In this document: positions 32,442 through 39,137 of the stretch, in pieces
Layout of the letters: the number at the start of each line of letters is the position of its first letter
How positions within the stretch are numbered: the stretch's first letter is position 1
Assembly: GCA_947478845.1 (NCBI GenBank)
Contig: CANJXC010000019.1
Span: 1 to 39,137 of the forward strand
Direction of reading: 5' to 3'
Source: Spirochaetales bacterium
Lineage (GTDB): Bacteria; Spirochaetota; Spirochaetia; JABEVK01
DNA: 39,137 nt
Program-made: the position numbers and the translations under genes
Notes under the pieces: generated by a model
Told to the model about the DNA's origin: nothing
What the model saw: the letters and a program-made list of their open reading frames with translations, nothing else
The model's database searches: none

Positions 32442-33203
32442 TCACAAACCGGTAGGCAAATCCAGAAAGACCGTGGGTATGCCTTTGTCCCGCTGAAGGT
32501 GCTGGCCGAGCAGGCGCACACCCCAGGTTTCGGTAGCGTAATGGCCCCCCATGATCACGTTGAGGCCCGCCTCAAGAGCCGGATGATACCAGGTGTGGTC
32601 GGCATCACCGGTAATGAACAAATCTAGGCCTTGTTCGATGGCCTGAGAGGTTTCCCGGTTGCCGCCGCCGGAAACGAGGCCAACGGTAGTCACCCGCTCC
32701 TTACCGAAGGGGAGAGTCTGAAGGACGGCTTGCCGGCCGTGAAACAGAGTGTCGCAAATCTCTTCAAGACTAAGCGGGCTGGGCAGAACACCTTTGAGAC
32801 CAATCAGTTTGCCTTTGTACTGGCCAAAACCTTCCAGAGCGGTGAGACCCAAGGCGGCGGCCATGCCGGCGTTGTTCCCCAGAGTTGGGTGCGCATCGAG
32901 AGGCAGGTGGCTAGCGAAGAGGGCCAGGTCGTGGTCCATCAGATAGCGAATCCTCTGGTAATGGTCTCCCGAAAGGGCCAAAGGCTGACCCCAAAACAGC
33001 CCGTGGTGGACAACCAAAGCCTGGGCTCTAGCAGCTACCGCGCGTTCAAAAGTCTGCAGGCTGGCGTCAACGGCAAAAGCGACCCGGTGAAGGAGTTCCT
33101 CGCGGCGGGCTACTTGAAGGCCGTTCAACGAGAGGTCTGTCCCCATCCACGAACGGTGGTCGAGGGTTTCGGTAAGCCAGATATCAAGTTGGTTGAGCGT
33201 CAT
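32442..33203 (-). CDS. Nif3-like dinuclear metal centre protein
   Basis: A 253-residue Nif3/YbgI/YqfO-family protein. SLNGLQVARRE near the N-terminus is followed by VAFAVDAS, ALVVHHGLFWG, LPLDAHPTLGNN, LVSGGGNRE, LFITGDADHTWY and VIMGGHYATE. Together these supply the His and Asp/Glu ligands of a two-metal site. The biochemical role of the family is unsettled. The start is ATG 33203: no ribosome binding site, but a -10 box 8 nt upstream suggests a leaderless mRNA. Codons 19-22 (GTDL) are an exact copy of the dispersed 13-mer (33132-33144 on the plus strand). Confidence 0.88.
   Translation of the reverse strand: MTLNQLDIWLTETLDHRSWMGTDLSLNGLQVARREELLHRVAFAVDASLQTFERAVAARAQALVVHHGLFWGQPLALSGDHYQRIRYLMDHDLALFASHLPLDAHPTLGNNAGMAAALGLTALEGFGQYKGKLIGLKGVLPSPLSLEEICDTLFHGRQAVLQTLPFGKERVTTVGLVSGGGNRETSQAIEQGLDLFITGDADHTWYHPALEAGLNVIMGGHYATETWGVRLLGQHLQRDKGIPTVFLDLPTGL
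33132..33144 (+). repeat. Dispersed 13-mer, exact copy inside the Nif3-family gene
   Basis: GAGGTCTGTCCCC on the plus strand, antisense to the gene and read on the minus strand as GTDL. It is far from the main cluster at 9-18 kb. Confidence 0.65.
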
Positions 33204-33211
33204 GGGAGAGG

Positions 33212-33240
33212 AGTATAAATCTCGTTTTCTTGACAGACAA
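33212..33240 (-). promoter_or_regulatory. Putative leaderless promoter of the Nif3-family/lspA operon
   Basis: Minus strand TTGTCT (33235-33240), 17-bp spacer, TATACT (33212-33217), then 8 nt to ATG. It overlaps the divergent LonB promoter. Confidence 0.5.
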
Positions 33241-33258
33241 CAGGGGCGTCCGTATCCT
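33230..33258 (+). promoter_or_regulatory. Putative promoter of the LonB-like gene
   Basis: TTGACA (33230-33235), 17-bp spacer, TATCCT (33253-33258), and ATG 15 nt later behind GAGG. Its -35 box overlaps the -35 of the divergent promoter, so the two could compete for polymerase. Confidence 0.6.
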
Positions 33259-33273
33259 GAGTTTGAGGTCTCC

Positions 33274-35661
33274 ATGAATCCGTCCGTTTACGAGCTAGCT
33301 TATGAAGATCTCCGCTTTGAGTTTCCTTTTCCCGATGTTCCTTGGAATGAGACTCCCTCGAAAGACGTTATAGGCCAACCCCGGGCCATGCGCGCACTGG
33401 CCTTGGGCACTTCCATTCAGGCTCCGGGTTACAACATCTTCGTTTCGGGCCCTCCCGGTACCGGCCGCCAGACGGCCGTCAAGAAAATTCTTGGTCAACT
33501 TCCTCCCTCCACCACCTTGCTCGATTTGGTCTACGTCAATGCGTTTGCAAAACCAGACAACCCGCGTGCACTTCGCCTGCCCCAAGGCAAGGCCCCAGCT
33601 TTCAAACAGCGCCTCCACGAACTGATAGAACTCCTGAAGGCCAGAATCCGACAGGATTTGGCCAGCGAAGTGTATAAGAACCAGCGAGACCAACTGCTCA
33701 AAAAAACCGAGTTTGCAGAAACCCGTCAGGTTTCGCAGTTTGAGTCCAAACTTGCCTTACAAGGCTTCAAGATGACCCCCGTGGACGAGGAGGGCCCCGA
33801 ACCAGGCTCGATGGATATCGTACCCCTTTTCGAAGGCCAGCCGATCAGTTTTGACAACCTTCAGGAACAAGTCACCGCGGGCAAGATCCGGGAAGAGGAC
33901 TGGAACCGTACTCGGGAATCCTACTACCGCTTCATCGACGAAATGAAATCGCTGTTTGACCGCCTGCGAGAGGCCCGAGCTATGATGGAAAAAGACCTGC
34001 AAAAACTGCAGATCGCCAGCGTGCGCAAGCAAGTGCACCGGCAGATTGGCGCCGTATCGCGCAGTTTTCCCGACCCGCAAGTCAAGGACTGGCTGGCCTC
34101 GCTTGAAAAGGACATCGAAGCCAACCTTTTCCTTTTTACCAGCGACAAACCCCTGGAAGACGGCCAGGGCAACCCTGCACTCACCCGCTATGCCGTAAAT
34201 GTGCTGGTCGATCACGGCTGGGAACCCAAACTACCGGTGGTTATTGAAAACCGTCCCACTCCCTCGAATCTGTTTGGAACTATCGAGTCGAGGCCCGACC
34301 CTCAAGGCGAGAGTCGCTCAAGTTTCCTGCAAATCAAACCGGGTTCCATCCATCAGGCATCCGGTGGCTATCTGGTCCTTCGTGCCGAAGACATCCTCCA
34401 CCAAGAGGAGTCTTGGCCCCTGCTCAAGCAGACCCTCCAAACCCGACAAGTCGAAATCCAAGCTGCTACTGGGCCATTTGGTGCCACAAACCTCCTCAAG
34501 CCCCAGCCCGCGGAAGTCGACGTCAAAGTTATCATTATGGGCAATGAAGGGGTTTACGATTTCCTGATCCAAGAAGACCCCGAGTTCGGGCGCCTCTTCA
34601 AGATCAGCGCCGAGTTCGACTCGGTGATGGAACTTACCCCCGACACGGTTAAGGAATACCTTCGCTTTATGGACTCCCATCTGGCCCGGCACAAACTACT
34701 GCAAATCGACGATTCCGGGCGACGCGAGGTGCTGGAATACGGAGTCCGTCTGGCAGGTCACCGACGCAAACTCAGCACCGAGTTCAGCCGAATTGCCGAC
34801 CTTCTCACCGAAAGTTGCTACTGGGCCAAGCAGGAGAGCCAACCTTCCATTTCCAAAGAGTCGGTAGCCCGTGCGATAGCCGAACGCAAGTACCTTTTTT
34901 CTCTTCCCGAAGAGAAAATGGACGAGCAGGTCCACGAGGGCCAGATTCTTCTCAGCGTGCAAGGTACCGCCGTCGGACAGGTTAACGGCCTGGCAATTCT
35001 CGACCGGGGCTCCACTTCCTTCGGCAGGCCCATGCGCATCACCGCTGTCGCTGGCCCAGGGGATGATGGCATCGTGAACATCGAAGGCGAGGCCGGATTG
35101 TCGGGTGAGATTCACGACAAGGGTGTGCTCATCCTGCGCGGGCTCATCCGCAACTGGTTTGCCCGTGATTTCCCTCTCAGCCTGTCAGCGAGCGTCGGCT
35201 TCGAGCAGAGCTACGGCGGGGTAGACGGCGACAGCGCCAGTTCGACCGAAGTTTACGCCTTGCTTTCGGCAATCAGCGGAGTTGCTCTGCGCCAAGACCT
35301 CGCGGTTTCCGGTTCGGTCAATCAAAAAGGCGAGGTTCAACCGGTGGGCGGCATCACCGAGAAGGTGGAAGGTTTCTACTTGACCTGCAAGAAGCAGGGC
35401 CTTAGCGGTACCCAAGGTGTTATCGTGCCTTGGTCGAACATTCAAAATCTTGTACTGTCCAAGGAGCTTCAGGCGGTTGTCCGCGACAAAATGTTCCATA
35501 TCTACCCGGTGAAAACCATTGATGAAGGGTTGTTCTTGCTTTCTGGCCGAGAAATGGGGAAAATGAATACTGATGGTCATTATCCGAATCACACGCTCGG
35601 TTTCAAGATCGTCTCCACTCTTGAGCACATGCGGGAACTCGCTCATCCCAAACAGGAGTAA
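33274..35661 (+). CDS. LonB-like ATP-dependent protease (AAA_32 type)
   Basis: A 795-residue protein with an N-terminal AAA domain interrupted by a long helical insertion (about 115-255) and a C-terminal Lon peptidase domain. The catalytic dyad is S654 (GDSASS) and K697 (GITEKVEGF), 43 residues apart as in Lon. The P-loop is GPPGTGRQT (59-67), with Arg in place of the usual Lys. I recall this from the YcbZ/LonH-like subfamily, so weak or altered ATP use is possible. The start was set at ATG 33274, because the longer open frame (from 33193) would run through the promoter. It degrades unidentified proteins. It is followed directly by the HATPase-HDOD gene, whose ribosome binding site lies in its last codons. 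Confidence 0.88.
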   Translation: MNPSVYELAYEDLRFEFPFPDVPWNETPSKDVIGQPRAMRALALGTSIQAPGYNIFVSGPPGTGRQTAVKKILGQLPPSTTLLDLVYVNAFAKPDNPRALRLPQGKAPAFKQRLHELIELLKARIRQDLASEVYKNQRDQLLKKTEFAETRQVSQFESKLALQGFKMTPVDEEGPEPGSMDIVPLFEGQPISFDNLQEQVTAGKIREEDWNRTRESYYRFIDEMKSLFDRLREARAMMEKDLQKLQIASVRKQVHRQIGAVSRSFPDPQVKDWLASLEKDIEANLFLFTSDKPLEDGQGNPALTRYAVNVLVDHGWEPKLPVVIENRPTPSNLFGTIESRPDPQGESRSSFLQIKPGSIHQASGGYLVLRAEDILHQEESWPLLKQTLQTRQVEIQAATGPFGATNLLKPQPAEVDVKVIIMGNEGVYDFLIQEDPEFGRLFKISAEFDSVMELTPDTVKEYLRFMDSHLARHKLLQIDDSGRREVLEYGVRLAGHRRKLSTEFSRIADLLTESCYWAKQESQPSISKESVARAIAERKYLFSLPEEKMDEQVHEGQILLSVQGTAVGQVNGLAILDRGSTSFGRPMRITAVAGPGDDGIVNIEGEAGLSGEIHDKGVLILRGLIRNWFARDFPLSLSASVGFEQSYGGVDGDSASSTEVYALLSAISGVALRQDLAVSGSVNQKGEVQPVGGITEKVEGFYLTCKKQGLSGTQGVIVPWSNIQNLVLSKELQAVVRDKMFHIYPVKTIDEGLFLLSGREMGKMNTDGHYPNHTLGFKIVSTLEHMRELAHPKQE

Positions 35662-35664
35662 GTC

Positions 35665-37146
35665 GTGAAGTTCGAAAAATCGAAAGTACTTCATGCGGCC
35701 CGCAACGGCATTCCTCTGGTGATCAAAACGCATTCATTGCCTCCAGAAACCGAGGCCGACCTAGAGGAAATTCTGCAGCTCTACCTCGAAGAGCTCGGAC
35801 AGGATGCCATAAAGGATCACCTGGCTTATTGCCTCAAAGAACTGACGGTGAACGCGAAGAAAGCGAACACTAAACGGGTGTACTTCAAGGAAAAAGGGCT
35901 TAATCTCGACGATCCTGACGACTACGAGAAGGGCATGAAGACTTTCAAGCCAGATACTCTCGGAAATATCAAACACTACCTCGAACTTCAGGAGCAGCAG
36001 GACCTTTATATCAAGGTGACCTACCTCATCCGCAATAACGTGTTGCATTTCAGCGTTCGCAACAACTCGCCAATCAAGCCCAAGGAGCTAACCCGTGTAT
36101 ACGACCGGCTGGCACGCTCGAGGGCCTTTGAAAGCATGGAGGAGGCCTTTGCGGAAGTACTAGATGACACCGAGGGCGCCGGTTTGGGTATCGTTATCAT
36201 GATTCTGATGTTGCGCAAGATGGGACTTACGGAAAAATCGTTCGACCTCAATTCCCAGCATAACGAGACCGTGGCCTCCTTGGCGATTCCGATGAATAAG
36301 GTCAAGCTGGAAAAAGTTACCCAAGTAGCCGAAGAAATCATCAACGAAGTCGAGTCTTTGCCGCCCTTCCCCGAGAATCTGCGGCGTCTTCAAGCCTTGC
36401 TGAGCGACCCCGACGTCAAGTTTGAACAGTTGGCAAGCCAGCTTTCCAACGATCCTGCCATGGCCTCCGACCTTCTCCGGTACGTAAACTCGGCCAAGTA
36501 CGGCATGCGCAAGAAGATTGAGACCATTCAGGATGCAATTAAAATCGTCGGCATCCGCGGAGTCAAGGATATGATCTATCCTTACGGTGCTCATAAGCTG
36601 CTCGATAAGCACATGGAAAAACAGAGTGAACTATGGAAAAATGCCAGCCATGTTTCGGTGTACGCCTCTGAACTCGCGCGCCTCCAAAAGCTCAACAAGG
36701 AGGAGCAGAGCCAAGCCCAGACTGGCGGTATCCTGTACAATCTAGGGCAGATCATACTTAGCTTCATCAATCCCGAACAAAGCAAGAACATCATCGATTT
36801 TTGCCGAGCCAAAGGCTTCAGCATCGCAACCTTTGACGAGCTGACAAACGCCATCAATCCGACGGAAGTCGGCTACAGGATTGCCCAGAAGTGGGACTTC
36901 CCCGAGGATCTTGTCAACATCATCCGGCACCAGAATCAGCCTCAATTAGCTGAGCCCAAGCTGCAGCACATTGTCTGCATCATTCATCTCGCTGGAAGCT
37001 TGCTCGCAGTAGAGCACGACTTGTTGTCCTATTTCCAGATTAATTCGGTGGTGCTAAAGGCTCTGGGATTGACCGACTTAGAAAAGCTGGAGGAACTGCA
37101 CAATCTGATCAAGGCAAACTACGAGAAGGCGTTGGGCTCCTCTTAG
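35665..37146 (+). CDS. HATPase-like domain fused to HDOD domain
   Basis: A 493-residue protein. The first half resembles a GHKL/histidine-kinase ATPase domain without a phosphoacceptor: an N-box-like KELTVNAKKAN (58-68) and a glycine box DTEGAGLGIVI (168-178). The second half is an HDOD domain (about 225-430; LPPFPENLRRLQALLSDPDV, QLSNDPAMASDLLRYVNSAK), a catalytically silent relative of HD phosphodiesterases used in signalling. The start is GTG with AGGAG 7-8 nt before it. I infer a regulatory ATP-binding switch. It is probably co-transcribed with the LonB-like protease and bpt. Confidence 0.82.
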   Translation: MKFEKSKVLHAARNGIPLVIKTHSLPPETEADLEEILQLYLEELGQDAIKDHLAYCLKELTVNAKKANTKRVYFKEKGLNLDDPDDYEKGMKTFKPDTLGNIKHYLELQEQQDLYIKVTYLIRNNVLHFSVRNNSPIKPKELTRVYDRLARSRAFESMEEAFAEVLDDTEGAGLGIVIMILMLRKMGLTEKSFDLNSQHNETVASLAIPMNKVKLEKVTQVAEEIINEVESLPPFPENLRRLQALLSDPDVKFEQLASQLSNDPAMASDLLRYVNSAKYGMRKKIETIQDAIKIVGIRGVKDMIYPYGAHKLLDKHMEKQSELWKNASHVSVYASELARLQKLNKEEQSQAQTGGILYNLGQIILSFINPEQSKNIIDFCRAKGFSIATFDELTNAINPTEVGYRIAQKWDFPEDLVNIIRHQNQPQLAEPKLQHIVCIIHLAGSLLAVEHDLLSYFQINSVVLKALGLTDLEKLEELHNLIKANYEKALGSS

Positions 37147-37147
37147 C

Positions 37148-37843
37148 GTGCGCCTTGACGGACCGCCTCGACTTGCCCAACCTGTTGCTTGCCCGTATCT
37201 AGACGGCCGGGAGTTTGTTCAGGAATATTTCTTCGGTGATCAAGTTTCGGCGCAGGAGACCGGTTCCCTCCTCGAGGCCGGCTGGCGGCATTTCGGCTCC
37301 TTCTTCTTTCGGCCGTCCTGTGGTGTATGCACGGCGTGTGAACCGCTACGCATCGACGTCCAACGACTTAAACCCACTGAAAGTCAGCGCCGAGTTCTTC
37401 GGAAAAATGCCGACGTCGAGTTACGCAGGGTGCCGCCTGTGTACAAACCCGAGTACTTTGCCCTGTATCAGGAACACAGCCAGGAACGCTTTCAAAAAGA
37501 CAGTGATGCAACCGACTTTGAGGCCAGCTTCTTTTACCCGGCTGTCCCTTCGTTTCTCACCGAATACCGTCTTGATGGTGAATTGGCGGCACTAGGGTTC
37601 TGCGACGAATCTGCGGTGGGCCTCAGCTCGGTCTACTTTGTGTTCAGCCAGAAGTTTGCCTCCAGAAGCCTGGGAATCTACAGCGTGCTTCGCGAGTGCC
37701 AATTAGCCCGGGAAATGGGCTTGAAGTGGTACTTTCTCGGTTTTTATGTGCGCGGAAACTCTGCCATGGCGTACAAGGGTAGGTTCTTCCCCAGGCAGAT
37801 TCTCGACTGGCAATCGGGGGAATGGAATTACCGGGAAGACTGA
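37148..37843 (+). CDS. bpt: Aspartate/glutamate leucyltransferase (Bpt/Ate1 family)
   Basis: A 231-residue N-end-rule transferase that puts Leu on N-terminal Asp or Glu of proteins, marking them for ClpS/ClpAP. Family motifs seen are the N-terminal C15, C58-x2-C61-x2-C64 (SCGVCTACEPLRIDV), QRRVLRKNAD, and LSSVYFVF followed by SLGIYSVLRECQLARE and WYFLGFYV. The GTG start lies 1 bp after the HDOD-gene stop and has no clear ribosome binding site, so it is probably translated by coupling. Its 3' end overlaps the convergent dehydrogenase gene by 16 bp. The window also holds an Aat-like protein, the other leucyl-transfer family. Confidence 0.9.
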   Translation: MRLDGPPRLAQPVACPYLDGREFVQEYFFGDQVSAQETGSLLEAGWRHFGSFFFRPSCGVCTACEPLRIDVQRLKPTESQRRVLRKNADVELRRVPPVYKPEYFALYQEHSQERFQKDSDATDFEASFFYPAVPSFLTEYRLDGELAALGFCDESAVGLSSVYFVFSQKFASRSLGIYSVLRECQLAREMGLKWYFLGFYVRGNSAMAYKGRFFPRQILDWQSGEWNYRED

Positions 37844-38688
37844 ATCAGGGTCGCTAGGACAGCTTCTGACTCGTCCCACAAACGGCCGCCTGCTTCGACC
37901 GTAGCCCGCCGGGAGGGAGTTTTGGGGTTTTTCTGGTACCAATACAGCCCGTTTGAGGTACCGCCTTCGGGGCTTTCGGCCAAAAAAAGTGCAGTTTCGG
38001 CACCCTTGTCAGGACTGATTCCAAACGCGACAGCGAACAGAAAGGCGTTGTGGTACAAAGCGTCGGCTCCCGAGCCAAAGTTTGTCTTCACGAAGCCCGG
38101 GTGAAAAGCATGCGCGGTTACGGTACCACCCGAATGACGGCGCGCGAACTCCTGCACAAACAGAAGGTTGGCCAATTTGGACTGGCCGTACATACCCAGG
38201 GTGGGGTAGCGACCGGGGGGCGAGTCGAGCCAGCGGGGAATAGCGCGGGGGGCTGCGGAATGGATAGACGAACTGGTGAACACGATGCGCCCTTGGGGGG
38301 CAGCTTGGAGGGCAGGGAATAGGTGATGCGCGAGGGCAAAGCCCGCAAGATGGTTAACCGCCATTTGCCATTCCACACCTTGGGCGGACAGAATCCGTTT
38401 CGAAACCTGTCCACCGGCGTTGTTCCACAACAGGTTGAGTGAAGGCGCCAGAGCGCTCATGCGTTGTGCCAATTCAGCTACGGCAATGAGGGAAAATAGG
38501 TCCGCTGAAACAGGTTGGAAGGACCCCTGTGGGACTTCGGCCCGAAGCCGAGCTGCCGCTCGATCTGCCTTTTCGGGAGTCCGCCCGTGAACGAAAACGC
38601 GCCAGCCCCGCCGGCCCAACTCCCGAGCCCCGGCAAAACCGATGCCGGAAGTGGCTCCCGTAATCAAAGCCGTCTTTTGAGTTGCCAT
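37828..38688 (-). CDS. Short-chain dehydrogenase/reductase
   Basis: A 286-residue classical SDR with the NADP-binding TGATSGIG near residue 10, NNAGG, catalytic S (TSSSIHS) and YGQSK (Y-x3-K). It resembles retinol-dehydrogenase/WW-domain-oxidoreductase-like bacterial SDRs (HPGFVKTNFG). The start was set at ATG 38688, which has no ribosome binding site but lies 7 nt after a TATCCT box; the longer frame from 38751 would include the promoter. The substrate is unknown. The tandem repeat array begins within 60 bp upstream of its start and could influence its expression. Confidence 0.87.
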   Translation of the reverse strand: MATQKTALITGATSGIGFAGARELGRRGWRVFVHGRTPEKADRAAARLRAEVPQGSFQPVSADLFSLIAVAELAQRMSALAPSLNLLWNNAGGQVSKRILSAQGVEWQMAVNHLAGFALAHHLFPALQAAPQGRIVFTSSSIHSAAPRAIPRWLDSPPGRYPTLGMYGQSKLANLLFVQEFARRHSGGTVTAHAFHPGFVKTNFGSGADALYHNAFLFAVAFGISPDKGAETALFLAESPEGGTSNGLYWYQKNPKTPSRRATVEAGGRLWDESEAVLATLIQSSR

Positions 38689-38695
38689 AAGCGAG

Positions 38696-38724
38696 AGGAT
38701 AGGCTTTCCCCATCCCTCAAGCAA
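38696..38724 (-). promoter_or_regulatory. Putative leaderless promoter of the SDR gene
   Basis: Minus strand TTGCTT (38719-38724), 17-bp spacer, TATCCT (38696-38701), then 7 nt to ATG. The -35 box is weak (three of six). Confidence 0.4.
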
Positions 38725-38744
38725 TGGCTTCCCAGTTGCCCCCT

Positions 38745-39137
38745 CCAACAACGAGCAAAGCGAAGTTGCCCGCTAGCCGTTCGCAACGAACGAAGTGACG
38801 TTGCCCGAGTACCCTCTCCGCAACCAGCGAAGCGAAGTTGCTCGGCGGCCGTTCGCAACGAGCGAAATGACGTTGCCAGGTTGCCATTCGCAACGAACGA
38901 AGTGATGTTGCCCGAGGGCCCTCTCCGCAACCAGCGAAGCGAAGTTGCTCGGCGGCCGTTCGCAACGAGCGAAATGACGTTGCCAGGTTGCCATTCGCAA
39001 CGAGCGAAGTGATGTTGCCAGGTAGCCGTTCGCAACGAACGAAGTGATGTTGCCGGGTTGCCATTCGCAACGAACGAAGTGATGTTGCCGGGTTGCCATT
39101 CGCAACGAACGAAGTGATGTTGCCGGGTTGCCATTCG
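38745..39137. repeat. Tandem minisatellite array, 35-bp unit with 33- and 39-bp variants
   Basis: Eleven full units and one partial unit run off the right edge. Boundaries: 38745, 38778, 38817, 38850, 38885, 38924, 38957, 38992, 39027, 39062, 39097 and 39132. The typical unit is 35 bp with CGCAAC at the start and GTTGCC in the second half, an inverted repeat around GAACGAAGTGAT. A higher-order 107-bp block (33+35+39 bp) starting at 38817 is followed at 38924 by a second 33+35-bp pair, and the last units are nearly identical. All three minus-strand frames are open through it, but as a by-product of the repeat. It lacks unique spacers, so it is not CRISPR. Confidence 0.92.

Noticed and set aside
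38664-39134. Long minus-strand ORFs in three frames over the tandem array
   Set aside because: The unit simply lacks stop codons on that strand. Frames rotate with the 35-bp period, there are no ribosome binding sites, and the products are low-complexity repeats.
38745-39137. CRISPR array
   Set aside because: There is no alternation of conserved repeat and unique spacer; the whole unit is conserved, and no cas gene is near.

Overview
The window looks like a chromosomal segment of a Gram-negative bacterium. My best guess is an uncultured member of the Spirochaetota. The reasons are a DUF1566/Lcl-type putative lipoprotein, a HATPase-HDOD fusion, a small SKAHRGK-type zinc-ribbon gene and a Na+-dependent Nqr complex with a CPA1 antiporter. 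This placement is by recall and could be wrong. One tRNA (Ala, GGC) is present; there are no rRNA genes and no CRISPR.

Layout. (1) 92-2594: an incomplete second nqr cluster on the minus strand (3' scrap of nqrB, complete nqrC and nqrD, nqrE cut short), joined at about 2172 to the 3' part of a sugar nucleotidyltransferase gene. (2) 2653-3900: a cation/proton antiporter, followed by a bidirectional terminator. (3) 4047-8360: an nqrBCDEF operon without nqrA, read from a good promoter at 8492-8520. (4) 8556-11871: a NodIJ-like ABC exporter (ATPase plus two permeases) with an Aat-like gene downstream. (5) 11983-14294: an EamA-type exporter, a REP-associated tyrosine transposase (RAYT) and a DUF1566 protein. 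This is the core of a dispersed 13-bp repeat, GAGGTCTGTCCCC, with eleven copies in the window, several of them inside genes. (6) 14385-20417: a promoter, a 54-residue zinc-ribbon protein, then moxR, DUF58, transglutaminase and TPR genes. The DUF58 gene is split by a T9 run. (7) 20409-21852: a possible small frameshifted gene, fabH and tRNA-Ala. (8) 22259-29934: an XRE-cupin regulator with an operator-like region, followed by a catabolic operon: zinc dehydrogenase, ribose-type ABC transporter, sugar epimerase/isomerase, Gfo/Idh/MocA oxidoreductase and ABM monooxygenase-fold protein. (9) 30017-38688: a 540-residue unknown protein, a small membrane protein with lspA and a Nif3-family gene, a LonB-like protease, HATPase-HDOD, bpt and a short-chain dehydrogenase. 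(10) 38745-39137: a 35-bp tandem array running off the window.

How the genes work together. Nqr plus the antiporter points to sodium-based energetics. The MoxR/DUF58/transglutaminase/TPR set resembles the chaperone and envelope-assembly clusters of that family. The sugar operon imports and oxidises or epimerises an unidentified carbohydrate. The LonB-like protease, Bpt and the Aat-like protein hint at regulated proteolysis. A recurrent regulatory pattern is promoters of the form TTGNNN-17-TANNNT. In six genes the -10 box lies only 5-8 nt upstream of a start codon with no Shine-Dalgarno sequence, which suggests leaderless transcripts.
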